From: Oscillospiraceae bacterium
Lineage (GTDB): Bacteria > Bacillota > Clostridia > Oscillospirales > CAG-272
DNA length: 64,000 nt
NCBI GenBank assembly: GCA_015064685.1
Contig: SVRT01000002.1
Span: forward strand, 62,001 to 126,000
Direction of reading: 5' to 3'
The notes under the pieces were generated by a model. That model ran no database searches. It was not told the origin of the DNA and saw nothing but the letters and a program-made list of their open reading frames with translations. Position numbers and translations under genes: made by a program. This document shows, in pieces, positions 55,477 to 63,896 of this stretch; positions within the stretch are counted from its first letter, which is position 1; each line of letters begins with the position of its first letter.

Positions 55477-55505
55477 ATTGTATCACATTTTACTTGAAAA
55501 AACAA
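55477..55505 (-). promoter_or_regulatory. Promoter of the DUF4838 gene
   Basis: Minus strand TTGTTT (55500-55505) and TACAAT (55477-55482) with a 17-base spacer; the -35 is weak. Confidence 0.55.
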
Positions 55506-55584
55506 TAATAATATTGCATATTACTTGCACTATATTGATATTTTGGAACATAATACAACAAAATAATTATTTTATTTTTTTATG

Positions 55585-55613
55585 TTGAAAAAAAAGTGTT
55601 TTCGTGTTAGAAT
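55585..55613 (+). promoter_or_regulatory. Promoter of apbE
   Basis: TTGAAA (55585-55590) and TAGAAT (55608-55613) with a 17-base spacer, 35 bases before the apbE start. Confidence 0.7.
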
Positions 55614-55648
55614 ATATTATAAAGTCAATGAAAGGAGCTGGAAGGAAA

Positions 55649-56692
55649 ATGTTAAAAAGGATTGCTTCATTTATATTATCTATCCTATTTGTTTTAGGAT
55701 GTGCGGTTGGTTGTAGCGGAATATATCGCGAACCTCAATCAGCAACCTATTACGGACTGTTTGACAGCTATGTAACGATAAGCTCCTATTCGTCTGATTC
55801 TGAGGAGGAGTTTCTGTCCAATTGCGAGGCAATTCATGAAATGCTCCGAAAATACAACAAGTTATTCGATATATATCGGGAATATAATGGAATAAATAAC
55901 CTATGTACAGTCAACAGAGAAGCAGGTAAATCGCCCGTAGAGGTTGACGGTGATCTGCTTGATTTTATAGATTTTTCCATACAATTATCCATAAAAACAG
56001 ATCTTGAGGTCAATATCGCGATGGGTTCGGTTTTAAAGCTCTGGCATGACGCCCGAGAATCTGCAAACGAAGATTCCAAGCCATATTTACCCGAAAAATC
56101 AGCTCTTGAAAGCGCATTTGCTCATACTGATATTGAATCAATAGTTATTGATAGAGAAAATAGCACAATCTTCATCACGGATCCCGAAACACAAATAGAC
56201 GTCGGAGCTATTGCAAAGGGATATGCCGCACAGAAGGCAGCCGATCTTCTAAGGTCAAGAAATGCTGACGGATATATTCTTGATCTTGGAGGAAATATCG
56301 TCGCTGTAGGAACCAGAGAAAAGGGTAAAGGCTGGACGACGGGAATAAGAAATCCCGATAAAAATTCTTCTGAAAGCTTCATTGCAAAAATTGAAATATC
56401 CAACGTTTCATGCGTTACTTCGGGTGATTACGAAAGATATTTTTCCTTTAATGGGAAGGATTATCATCATATCATTGACAAGGATACACTCGAGCCTGCC
56501 GCTTATTTCAGGTCAGTAACAGTACTTTGCTCAGACAGTGCCACGGCTGACGCTTTGTCAACAGCACTATTCTGTATGTCGATTGAAGACGGTAAAAAGC
56601 TTATTTCAAGATTTAACAACGTAGAGGTCGTTTGGGTACTTTACGACGGTAGCATTCAAAAAACAGACGGAGTCAAGATTTTAGCACAATGA
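55649..56692 (+). CDS. apbE: FAD:protein FMN transferase ApbE (lipoprotein)
   Basis: A 347-residue flavin transferase that moves FMN from FAD onto a Thr of partner proteins such as RnfG and RnfD. The signal peptide ends in a lipobox (LGCAVGC). Seen: FDSYVTISSYS, LFDIYREYNGINNLCTVNREAG, VNIAMGSVLKLWHDARE, DVGAIAKGYAAQKA, YILDLGGNIVAVG, SCVTSGDYERYF, HHIIDKDTLEPA and VLCSDSATADALSTALF, covering the FAD- and Mg-binding sites. The start is the ATG at 55649 after GGAAGGAAA; an upstream in-frame Met at 55604 overlaps the promoter. The Rnf operon follows, with its own promoter, so both probably serve the same complex. Confidence 0.94.
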   Translation: MLKRIASFILSILFVLGCAVGCSGIYREPQSATYYGLFDSYVTISSYSSDSEEEFLSNCEAIHEMLRKYNKLFDIYREYNGINNLCTVNREAGKSPVEVDGDLLDFIDFSIQLSIKTDLEVNIAMGSVLKLWHDARESANEDSKPYLPEKSALESAFAHTDIESIVIDRENSTIFITDPETQIDVGAIAKGYAAQKAADLLRSRNADGYILDLGGNIVAVGTREKGKGWTTGIRNPDKNSSESFIAKIEISNVSCVTSGDYERYFSFNGKDYHHIIDKDTLEPAAYFRSVTVLCSDSATADALSTALFCMSIEDGKKLISRFNNVEVVWVLYDGSIQKTDGVKILAQ

Positions 56693-56725
56693 TAAAGTAA
56701 TTTTTGTCAATTTTGTCTTTTTACT

Positions 56726-56754
56726 TGACATGTCGACACAAAAAAGATATAATA
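56726..56754 (+). promoter_or_regulatory. Consensus sigma-A promoter of the Rnf operon
   Basis: TTGACA (56726-56731), a 17-base spacer and TATAAT (56749-56754) match the consensus exactly. The spacer includes the palindrome TGTCGACA. Confidence 0.9.
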
Positions 56755-56776
56755 TATATTGTTAAATTAAATGCAC

Positions 56777-56815
56777 ATGCGGCATAATTTTGGTTGATCC
56801 ATATTTTTGCCGCAT
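56777..56815 (+). promoter_or_regulatory. Hairpin in the rnfC leader
   Basis: A perfect 8-bp inverted repeat, ATGCGGCA (56777-56784) and TGCCGCAT (56808-56815), with a 23-base centre lies in the untranslated leader, 38 bases before the rnfC ATG. It is followed by A/T-rich DNA but not a clean T-run. It may affect mRNA stability or expression; no known riboswitch is recognised. Confidence 0.4.
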
Positions 56816-56852
56816 AAATTTATTTTACCGTTTAAAGAAAGGGTATTGGTTA

Positions 56853-58187
56853 ATGTTTGGAATTCGATACATAGGAAACACGCATATACCTCACTATAAG
56901 GAGACGGCAACACTTGCCTCAATTGATATGCCTGCTCCGCAGAGCGTCCTCTTACCGATGGTTCAACACATCGGCGCTCCTGCCACTCCAATAGTAAATC
57001 CCGGCGATACCGTCAAGATCGGACAGAAGATCGCCGAGGCATCAGGATACGTCTCATCGCCTATCTTTGCTCCCATTTCCGGAAAGATTGAAAAGTTTGA
57101 AGAGTTTCTTCGTCCCGATGGAAAAAAGGTGCAGGCTATACGTATCACCTCCGATGGTGAAATGGCTATCCATGAAAGCGTACAGCCCAAGAATATTGAC
57201 AATCTTGACGATCTTATCGTTGCAGCTCGTGAATCGGGAGTTGTTGGTCTTGGCGGTGCAGGGTTTCCCCTTGCCGTTAAGCTTGACGTTTTAAAGAAAG
57301 AGACAATAGATACCGTTATCTTGAACGGTGCGGAGTGCGAGCCTTACATAACTAGTGACACACGTACTATGATCGACCGTGCGAATGATATCAGATACGG
57401 CGTTGAGCTTCTTTTAAAGCACGCTCCCGCGGTAAAGCAGTACGTGATCGGAATCGAGAAAAACAAGCCCGAAGCAATTGTAAAAATGCGCGAGACCTTT
57501 GCTGACATCTCAAACGTTACTGTAAAGGCGCTTCCTCCCAGATACCCTCAGGGAGCTGAGAAGGTGCTTATATACAACACGGTTCGCCGCGTAGTTCCGG
57601 AGGGCAAGCTCCCGAGTGACGTTAACGTAGTCGTTTTGAATATCACTTCGATCGCAGTTCTTGCAAAATATTGCAGAACAGGAATGCCTCTTGTCAGAAA
57701 AAGCGTAACGCTGGACGGTAGCGCAGTTGCGCACCCCAAGAATATCAAAGCGCCCATAGGAACGTCGGTAAAGGAGATCATTGAGTTTGGCGGTGGAACC
57801 AAGGGCGAGGTCGGCAAGGTGCTCCTCGGCGGGCCTATGATGGGTAGCGCTATCGCATCCACTGACGATCCGATCATAAAAACAACAGGTGCGATCACTA
57901 TTCTGTCTAAAGAGGACGTACGAATCCCTGAGCATACTGCATGTATCCGTTGCGGTAGATGCTCCGAGGCTTGTCCTCATCTTCTCAAGCCCGTAAATTA
58001 TTCCGATGCTTTAAAGCTTACAAGCAGAGAAGACAAAATGAAAATTCTTGAAAAGAACAAGATAATGCTTTGCGTTGAGTGCGGAAGCTGTTCATTCGTA
58101 TGTCCCGCAGGACGCCCGCTCGTTCTCAACAATAAGATCGCGAAAGCGGAATACCGCGAATATCTCGCGGAGCAAAATAAAAGGTAA
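56853..58187 (+). CDS. rnfC: Rnf complex subunit C
   Basis: A 444-residue peripheral subunit of the ferredoxin:NAD+ oxidoreductase Rnf; it binds NADH and flavin and carries two 4Fe-4S clusters. Seen: the N-terminal GNTHIPHYKETATLAS and HIGAPATPIVNPGDTVKIGQ (biotin-lipoyl-like), the glycine-rich GVVGLGGAGFPLAVKL and NGAECEPYITSD, and two cluster motifs CIRCGRCSEACPHLLKP and CVECGSCSFVCPAGRPL. The start is the ATG at 56853 (MFGIRYIG) after GAAAGGG; the frame is open further upstream across the leader hairpin. First gene of the rnfCDGEAB operon. Confidence 0.96.
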   Translation: MFGIRYIGNTHIPHYKETATLASIDMPAPQSVLLPMVQHIGAPATPIVNPGDTVKIGQKIAEASGYVSSPIFAPISGKIEKFEEFLRPDGKKVQAIRITSDGEMAIHESVQPKNIDNLDDLIVAARESGVVGLGGAGFPLAVKLDVLKKETIDTVILNGAECEPYITSDTRTMIDRANDIRYGVELLLKHAPAVKQYVIGIEKNKPEAIVKMRETFADISNVTVKALPPRYPQGAEKVLIYNTVRRVVPEGKLPSDVNVVVLNITSIAVLAKYCRTGMPLVRKSVTLDGSAVAHPKNIKAPIGTSVKEIIEFGGGTKGEVGKVLLGGPMMGSAIASTDDPIIKTTGAITILSKEDVRIPEHTACIRCGRCSEACPHLLKPVNYSDALKLTSREDKMKILEKNKIMLCVECGSCSFVCPAGRPLVLNNKIAKAEYREYLAEQNKR

Positions 58188-58198
58188 GGAGGCACAAA

Positions 58199-59137
58199 AT
58201 GGATAATCATCTTATCGTTACATCATCACCGCATATTCATTCTCACGCTACAACGAGAAACATTATGCGTGACGTTCTGATCGCACTCCTTCCCGCGACA
58301 GTAGCATCGATTGTCCTTTTCGGCTTCAAGGCTGCGCTTATGATCGCTGTTTGCCTTGTAAGTGCCGTTTTATCCGAATTCTTTTTCAACATCATTACGA
58401 AGAAAAAGCAAACAATCGGTGATTGCAGTGCGGCAATAACGGGGCTTTTGCTCGCACTTAACCTTTCAACAAAGGTTGAGCTTTGGCAATGCGCTATCGG
58501 TTCAATGTTTGCTATAATAGTAGTTAAGTGCCTTTTCGGAGGTCTTGGCAAAAACTTTGCTAATCCTGCGATCTCAGGAAGAGTATTCCTCATAATAGCA
58601 TTCGGTGCAGTTGCAGGTGGCGCGCAAACACAGTTTGCAGAAATAGCAACAGGTGCAACTCCCTTGTATGCCATCGAGAACGGCGGAACTCTTCCTTCGC
58701 TTCTTGATATGTTCCTCGGAAACAGAGGCGGAGCTATCGGTGAAACGTGTGCTCTTGCATTGCTTCTTGGACTTGCCTATTTGTTGGTCAGAAAGATAAT
58801 CAGCTGGCATATTCCCGTGATATATGTTGCTACGGTTTTTGTTCTTTCGCTAATAATCAAGCAGGATCTTACTATTGCACTTTACGAGGTGCTCGGCGGT
58901 GGACTTCTGATCGGTGCGATCTTTATGGCTACCGACTACGTTACCTCTCCGTCAGGAAGAACAGGCAAGATCATTTTTGCACTTGGATGCGGAATAATAA
59001 CCGTTCTTATCAGATTCTGGGGATCATATCCCGAGGGTGTTTCCTTTGCGATACTCTTTATGAACATCCTCACACCTTATCTTGATCAGATACACGTAAT
59101 AAAGCCGCTTGGAGGTATTAAAAATGCTAAAAAGTAA
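58199..59137 (+). CDS. rnfD: Rnf complex subunit D
   Basis: A 312-residue membrane subunit of Rnf related to NqrB. Seen: VTSSPHIHSHATTRNIMRDV at the N terminus, about nine membrane helices, the covalent-FMN motif TGATPLYA (Thr modified by ApbE), GLGKNFANPAISGRV and ATDYVTSPSGRTGKI. The start has AAGGAGG 12 bases after rnfC. Its end overlaps rnfG by 14 bases. It carries electrons across the membrane and takes part in ion pumping. Confidence 0.95.
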   Translation: MDNHLIVTSSPHIHSHATTRNIMRDVLIALLPATVASIVLFGFKAALMIAVCLVSAVLSEFFFNIITKKKQTIGDCSAAITGLLLALNLSTKVELWQCAIGSMFAIIVVKCLFGGLGKNFANPAISGRVFLIIAFGAVAGGAQTQFAEIATGATPLYAIENGGTLPSLLDMFLGNRGGAIGETCALALLLGLAYLLVRKIISWHIPVIYVATVFVLSLIIKQDLTIALYEVLGGGLLIGAIFMATDYVTSPSGRTGKIIFALGCGIITVLIRFWGSYPEGVSFAILFMNILTPYLDQIHVIKPLGGIKNAKK

Positions 59138-59636
59138 ATTAATGCCCACAATCGTACTTTCAGTTATTTGTGTTTGCGTTGTTGCGATCCTTGCGACAGT
59201 AAATATCTTTACAGCACCTGTAATTACAGCAAGTCAAGAAGCAAAGACACAACAGGCACTCCTTGAGGTTATGCCCGATGGAGGTAGCTTTGAAGAGATA
59301 ACAGACCGTACAGCACTCCCCACAGAGGTTACCGCGGTCTATAAATCATCAAACGGCGGTTACGTTTTCAGAATGACGGCAAAGGGATATAAAACCGGAC
59401 TTGTCATTATGTGCGGAATCGACGAAAACGGAGTTGTAACGGGTGCAAAATACATTCAGTCAAGTGAAACTCTTGGAGCTGAGAACGAGCTTGGCACAAA
59501 ATATGTTGGAAAGAATGCAGCTGACTATGCATCCGTAGATATTATTTCCGGAGCAACTCTTACTTGCAAAGGATATCAAGAGGCGATCTCCATTGCATTC
59601 CGTTCATTTGAAATACTTACGGGAGGGGAAGAATAA
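59124..59636 (+). CDS. rnfG: Rnf complex subunit G
   Basis: A 170-residue single-pass membrane protein (helix LMPTIVLSVICVCVVAILATV) with an extracytoplasmic FMN-binding domain. The motif DIISGATLTCKG holds the Thr to which ApbE attaches FMN. I place the start at the ATG at 59124, eight bases after GGAGG; a TTG at 59109 in frame overlaps that site. It overlaps rnfD by 14 bases and rnfE by one (TAATG), which shows tight coupling. Confidence 0.95.
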   Translation: MLKSKLMPTIVLSVICVCVVAILATVNIFTAPVITASQEAKTQQALLEVMPDGGSFEEITDRTALPTEVTAVYKSSNGGYVFRMTAKGYKTGLVIMCGIDENGVVTGAKYIQSSETLGAENELGTKYVGKNAADYASVDIISGATLTCKGYQEAISIAFRSFEILTGGEE

Positions 59637-60340
59637 TGTCTGATAAGAAAAAGCTTTCAATACTTCTCAAGGGTATTATTCAGGAAAACCCCGTCCTAAT
59701 ACTTGTTCTTGGAACCTGTCCTACGCTTGCAACTACTAACTCGGTTATTTCCGCTCTCTCTATGGGAATTGCCGCTACGGTTGTACTCATTTGCTCCAAT
59801 CTCGTTATTTCATTGCTTAGAAAAATTATTCCCGACACGGTCAGAATTCCGTGTTATATAGTAATTATTGCAGGCTTTGTAACTGCAGTACAAATGCTTC
59901 TTCAGGCATATCTGCCGTCAATTTACGATATGCTCGGCGTATATCTCGCGCTTATCGTAGTTAACTGTATAATACTCGGAAGAGCAGAAATGTTCGCAAG
60001 AAAGAATCCTGTTGGAGACTCAATTCTTGACGGTCTCGGAATGGGTATAGGCTTCCTTGTAGCGCTTCTCATTATGGCAACGATCAGAGAAGTGCTTGGA
60101 GCAGGCTCATTTGCAGGATTTGAAATTCCTGTACTCTCTCAGTTTAAGATTCCGATACTCACTCAAGCTCCCGGCGGTTATCTTGTATTTGGCATAGTAA
60201 TTGCTGTAATGAATGCGATCACCGCAAAGCAGGGAGGAGTCAAGAGAAAATCCTTCTCCTGCGAGGGCTGTGCTATGAAGGACGGCTGCTCGAAGGAAAG
60301 CTGTGAAATGAAGGAAAAGGAGGATAAGACTGATGTATAA
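59636..60340 (+). CDS. rnfE: Rnf complex subunit E with Cys-rich C-terminal tail
   Basis: A 234-residue six-helix membrane subunit of the RnfA/RnfE family. Seen: GIIQENPVLILVLGTCPTLA, ALIVVNCIILGRAEMFA and DGLGMGIGFLVALL. Family members share a 2Fe-2S cluster between RnfA and RnfE in the membrane; the GTCP Cys is the usual ligand. The protein has an added tail of about 30 residues with a Cys-rich pattern (CEGCAMKDGCSKESC), absent from proteobacterial RnfE. It overlaps rnfA by eight bases. Confidence 0.95.
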   Translation: MSDKKKLSILLKGIIQENPVLILVLGTCPTLATTNSVISALSMGIAATVVLICSNLVISLLRKIIPDTVRIPCYIVIIAGFVTAVQMLLQAYLPSIYDMLGVYLALIVVNCIILGRAEMFARKNPVGDSILDGLGMGIGFLVALLIMATIREVLGAGSFAGFEIPVLSQFKIPILTQAPGGYLVFGIVIAVMNAITAKQGGVKRKSFSCEGCAMKDGCSKESCEMKEKEDKTDV

Positions 60341-60926
60341 GGAGCTTATACTTATCCTCATGGGCGGAGTCCTTGTTAATAACTACGTCCTTCAGCAATT
60401 CCTTGGAATATGTCCTTTCCTGGGAGTTTCAAAAAAATTCGATCAGGCAAGCGGAATGGGTATTGCCGTTACATTCGTAATGCTTTTTGCAACGGCGGCT
60501 ACTTGGCCTATTTATACCTACATACTTGTACCCTCCAAGCTTGAGTATCTTCAGACGATCATATTCATTCTCGTAATTGCAACACTCGTTCAGTTTGTTG
60601 AGATCATCTTAAAGCGTTTTATTCCCGCGCTATTCAAGGCGCTTGGAGTATATCTGCCTCTTATCACTACAAACTGTGCAGTTCTTGGTGTTACGCTTAA
60701 TAATATAACCGACGGATATAATTTCGTTGAGTCTATGATCTCATCTCTCGGAGTCGGCGTTGGCTTCTGGCTCGCTATGGTTCTTTTTGCGGGTGTGCGC
60801 TCGAGAATATCAGAGACCGCCCCCACAAAATCCTTCCGCGGACTCCCCGTGACTCTAATTGCTGCATCAATTGTTGCAATGTCATTTTACGGATTCTCGG
60901 GCATTGTTGAGAATCTCTTGGCATAA
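60333..60926 (+). CDS. rnfA: Rnf complex subunit A
   Basis: A 197-residue six-helix membrane protein. Seen: LVNNYVLQQFLGICPFLGVSKK with the cluster Cys, GMGIAVTFVMLFATA, LPLITTNCAVLGVTLNN and LGVGVGFWLAMVLFAGVRSRI. It pairs with RnfE, with inverted topology. The ATG at 60333 has AAGGAGGATAAG upstream inside rnfE. Confidence 0.96.
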   Translation: MYKELILILMGGVLVNNYVLQQFLGICPFLGVSKKFDQASGMGIAVTFVMLFATAATWPIYTYILVPSKLEYLQTIIFILVIATLVQFVEIILKRFIPALFKALGVYLPLITTNCAVLGVTLNNITDGYNFVESMISSLGVGVGFWLAMVLFAGVRSRISETAPTKSFRGLPVTLIAASIVAMSFYGFSGIVENLLA

Positions 60927-60938
60927 GGAGGCAAGAAA

Positions 60939-61751
60939 ATGGAAATATTGATACCTGTACTTATATGCCTTGCAATAGCCGCCGTATGTGCAGTTATTTT
61001 GACACTTACGTCTCACTTTTTTTCAGTCAAGGTTGACGAAACAGAAGAAAAGATAAGAGATTGCCTCGCAGGCGCTAACTGTGGTGCGTGCGGATACAGC
61101 GGATGTGACGGTTACGCAAAAGCTCTTGCCGATAAGTCCTGTACTAAAACGAACCTTTGCACCCCAGGCGGTGATTCAGTCTCAAAGCAGATCTCTGAAA
61201 TACTCGGTGTTGAGGCGGAAGATGTCGTTGAGATGGTTGCCTACGTTGCTTGCAACGGCAACTGTAACGCTCTTCCTAAGCGTTATACATACCAGGGAAA
61301 TAAGAGCTGTAAGATTGCCAATATGAACTATGCCGGAGACAAGATGTGTACGTATGCATGTCTCGGTTACGGCGACTGTGCGGCGGTTTGTCCCAACGAT
61401 GCTATAAACATAGTTGACGGAGTCGCTGTTGTTGACAGCAAAAAATGTATCGGATGCGGTCTTTGTGCAAAGACCTGTCCTAAAAAGATGATTCATCTTA
61501 TCCGTGATGAAGAGCGCGTTATAGTCGCTTGCTCAAATCACGATAAGGGTGCAGTAACAAAGAAGATCTGCTCAAACGGATGTATCGGTTGCGGACTTTG
61601 CAAGCGCAACTGTCCCGAGGGTGCGATCACAATCGATAACAATCTTGCCGTGATTGACTATGAAAAGTGTGTTAAGTGCGGCAAATGTGCCGAGGTATGT
61701 CCCGTAGGATGTCTCAAGGAATCCTGCTTCATTGGCGCAACCAAACAGTAA
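60939..61751 (+). CDS. rnfB: Rnf complex subunit B (ferredoxin-oxidising)
   Basis: A 270-residue iron-sulfur subunit that accepts electrons from ferredoxin. Seen: an N-terminal membrane helix (IPVLICLAIAAVCAVILTL), the RnfB 4Fe-4S domain CLAGANCGACGYSGCDGYA, then ferredoxin-like motifs CLGYGDCAAVCP, CIGCGLCAKTCP, CIGCGLCKRNCP and CVKCGKCAEVCPVGC. This amounts to about five clusters, more than the three of proteobacterial RnfB and in line with clostridial forms. The start has ATAAGGAGG. It ends the rnf operon proper, 21 bases before the NusG-II gene. Confidence 0.96.
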   Translation: MEILIPVLICLAIAAVCAVILTLTSHFFSVKVDETEEKIRDCLAGANCGACGYSGCDGYAKALADKSCTKTNLCTPGGDSVSKQISEILGVEAEDVVEMVAYVACNGNCNALPKRYTYQGNKSCKIANMNYAGDKMCTYACLGYGDCAAVCPNDAINIVDGVAVVDSKKCIGCGLCAKTCPKKMIHLIRDEERVIVACSNHDKGAVTKKICSNGCIGCGLCKRNCPEGAITIDNNLAVIDYEKCVKCGKCAEVCPVGCLKESCFIGATKQ

Positions 61752-61772
61752 ATTTGCGGAGGCAAAGCGATC

Positions 61773-62141
61773 ATGGAAAAGAAAAGAAGCACAAGATACG
61801 ATATTCTTTTGATTTCCGCGTTGCTTTGCCTTTCTTTAATTATTGGACTCGTTGTTTTCCTTACAAGACGTGAAGGTGCCTACGTAGTTATTGAAATAAA
61901 CGGAAAAGAGACTGCGAAGTATTCACTCAGCATTGACGGAGAGTATTCAATAAATGGAGGAACTAATATTTTAGTCGTTAAGGATGGGGAAGCATATCTC
62001 ACTTATGCCGACTGTCCGGATAAGACTTGCGTAAAGACAGGGAAGATAAAACACGTTGGAGAGAGCATTATCTGTTTGCCAAACAGGGTAGCTATCACAA
62101 TTAAAGGCAACACCGAGGACGGTGTCGATATCGTTTCATGA
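61773..62141 (+). CDS. NusG domain II-containing membrane-anchored protein
   Basis: A 122-residue protein with one N-terminal membrane helix (ILLISALLCLSLIIGLVVF) and an extracytoplasmic NusG-II-type beta domain. Seen: YVVIEINGKETAKYSL, LVVKDGEAYLTYADCPDKTCVKTGKI and ESIICLPNRVAITIKG, the pattern CPDKTC...CLPN being the family hallmark. Such genes often follow rnf or nqr-type operons or pair with Gx transporters in Firmicutes; their role is unclear. GGAGG lies ten bases before the ATG, and the end comes eight bases before the next gene. Confidence 0.9.
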   Translation: MEKKRSTRYDILLISALLCLSLIIGLVVFLTRREGAYVVIEINGKETAKYSLSIDGEYSINGGTNILVVKDGEAYLTYADCPDKTCVKTGKIKHVGESIICLPNRVAITIKGNTEDGVDIVS

Positions 62142-62148
62142 GGTGGTT

Positions 62149-62634
62149 ATGAATAAGAATAAAAAAATAGCTTTACTGGGTGTCCTTGCTGCGCTTGCAA
62201 TAGTGTTATCCTATCTTGAATCCCTTATCCCGCCTCTTGTAGCTATACCCGGTGTTAAGATCGGACTCGCAAATATTGCAGTCATGCTTGCCCTATATAA
62301 ATTGAGCGTCAAAGAAGCCGCTTTGATCTCAATTTGCAGAAATCTTGTGATCTTTCTGCTTTTCGGTGGTCTTTTAGCACTTTTATACAGTCTCGCAGGA
62401 TCAATATTGAGCCTTACGGTGATGTTCATTCTTAAAAAATTCACACCGTTCAGCGAGATCGGCGTAAGTGTAGCAGGTGGTGTAACCCACAATATAGCAC
62501 AAATCGTTGTGGCAGTCTTTACATTCAGTACACCGTCATTGATGCTATACCTTCCTGTTTTGCTTGTATCAGGCACAATAGCGGGCATAGTTATCGGAAT
62601 ATGCTCAGGTGTAATCATAAAAAAAATCAAATAA
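62149..62634 (+). CDS. Gx transporter family protein (HepT component I-like)
   Basis: A 161-residue membrane protein with five to six helices, of the family annotated as Gx transporter or heptaprenyl diphosphate synthase component I. Seen: LAALAIVLSYLESLIPPL, IPGVKIGLANIAVMLALY, GSILSLTVMFILKK and AGGVTHNIAQIVVA, with conserved Gly-Leu-Ala-Asn and His-Asn. The start is the ATG at 62149 after GAGGTGG; an earlier in-frame ATG at 62122 overlaps the previous gene. It is probably an energy-coupling-type substrate-binding membrane component; the substrate is unknown. Confidence 0.88.
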   Translation: MNKNKKIALLGVLAALAIVLSYLESLIPPLVAIPGVKIGLANIAVMLALYKLSVKEAALISICRNLVIFLLFGGLLALLYSLAGSILSLTVMFILKKFTPFSEIGVSVAGGVTHNIAQIVVAVFTFSTPSLMLYLPVLLVSGTIAGIVIGICSGVIIKKIK

Positions 62635-62661
62635 TCTCTTGGAGATATAGAGGATAATATA

Positions 62662-63894
62662 ATGACTAATAAATTTTTAATTATACTGATAGTTTTGATG
62701 AGCGGAATTTACCAAACCGTTCTTAATATTGTAAAACACCGTTCTGCAAACAACCCTACTCCGCAAAACGTCTCCGACGTTTATGATGCTCAAACGTATG
62801 CAAAATGGAAGAGATACAGCGCTGAACACTGTAAGCTGAGTATTGCTTCGGGCATAGTATCGTGCCTTATATCGATTGCACTTTTGGCGACAAATACTTA
62901 CAGCCTATTTGCTTCACTTTTTTCAAACGATCTTTTTATACAGCTGCTTGCTGTAATTATTTTGGAAACAGTAGTAGGAACTGTAGTAGGATGTGTTGAA
63001 AGCTATATTTCAACAATGAAGATAGAAGAGAAGTACGGCTTCAACCGTTCAACGATGAAAACCTTTATCTTTGATCAAATAAGATCACTCTTACTGGCTC
63101 TCGGCATCTCACTTGCTATCTCTTCCTTGCTAACCCTTTATTTCAGCATCGGCGACTGGATCTTCATTCTCTTTGCAGGAGTAATGTTCGCATTTGGACT
63201 TCTAATATCCTTCCTTTATCCTTTCTTTTCAAGGATCGGCAATAAATTTGTCCCTCTTGAGGAGGGAGAACTTAAGGATATGCTTATGGAGCTTCTCAAT
63301 AAGCACGGATACAAGGTAAAAGCGATAGAGGTAATGGACGCTTCAAGACGTACTACCAAGCTCAACGCCTACATCACGGGATTCGGTAAAACTAAGACCA
63401 TAGTTCTGTACGATAACCTCGTAAATGCAATGACCCCCGATGAGATATGCGCAGTATTTGCGCACGAGCTCGGTCACGGCTTAAACAGAGACGTCTTTAA
63501 AAGTCAGCTCTTCAATCTCTTGCAGTTTTTCGTAATGGCAGCAATTGCGTGTCTCTGCGTCCGCGAGCCGTCGCTCCACACAGATTTTGGATTTACAGAG
63601 GTCAACTTCGGCTTCGCCTATATACTTATTGGTGTCATTTTAGGACTTGTCCAACCATTTCTTGCCTTGTTCAGTAATGCAAGAAGCAGAAAAGCAGAGT
63701 ACAGAGCCGACAGACAAGCCGTCAAGGAAGGCTACGGCAAACCGATGATATCTGCACTCAAAAAGCTTGCCCGTGATAATTTTGCTCACATTTCACCATC
63801 GAAGATTAACGTTTTGCTCGATTATAGCCATCCGCCGCTTGCAGACAGAATAGCAGCGGTGCAAAAAGAGCTCGACAAAATATCGGAGGAATAA
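62662..63894 (+). CDS. M48 family metalloprotease (CAAX protease 1/Ste24-like)
   Basis: A 410-residue membrane zinc metalloprotease. Seen: an N-terminal helix [49 protein letters not shown], the zinc site [12 protein letters not shown] (HExxH) and the third ligand Glu in [15 protein letters not shown], ending [18 protein letters not shown]. Six or seven membrane helices and the complete metal site fit the Ste24 group. In bacteria such enzymes help remove damaged membrane proteins. It is followed two bases later by a peroxiredoxin gene. Confidence 0.92.
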   Translation: MTNKFLIILIVLMSGIYQTVLNIVKHRSANNPTPQNVSDVYDAQTYAKWKRYSAEHCKLSIASGIVSCLISIALLATNTYSLFASLFSNDLFIQLLAVIILETVVGTVVGCVESYISTMKIEEKYGFNRSTMKTFIFDQIRSLLLALGISLAISSLLTLYFSIGDWIFILFAGVMFAFGLLISFLYPFFSRIGNKFVPLEEGELKDMLMELLNKHGYKVKAIEVMDASRRTTKLNAYITGFGKTKTIVLYDNLVNAMTPDEICAVFAHELGHGLNRDVFKSQLFNLLQFFVMAAIACLCVREPSLHTDFGFTEVNFGFAYILIGVILGLVQPFLALFSNARSRKAEYRADRQAVKEGYGKPMISALKKLARDNFAHISPSKINVLLDYSHPPLADRIAAVQKELDKISEE

Positions 63895-63896
63895 CA

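Noticed and set aside
56760..56775. Rex-like site TTGTTAAATTAA upstream of rnfC
   Set aside because: Only one half of the Rex palindrome is present; the second half-site TTAACAA is missing.
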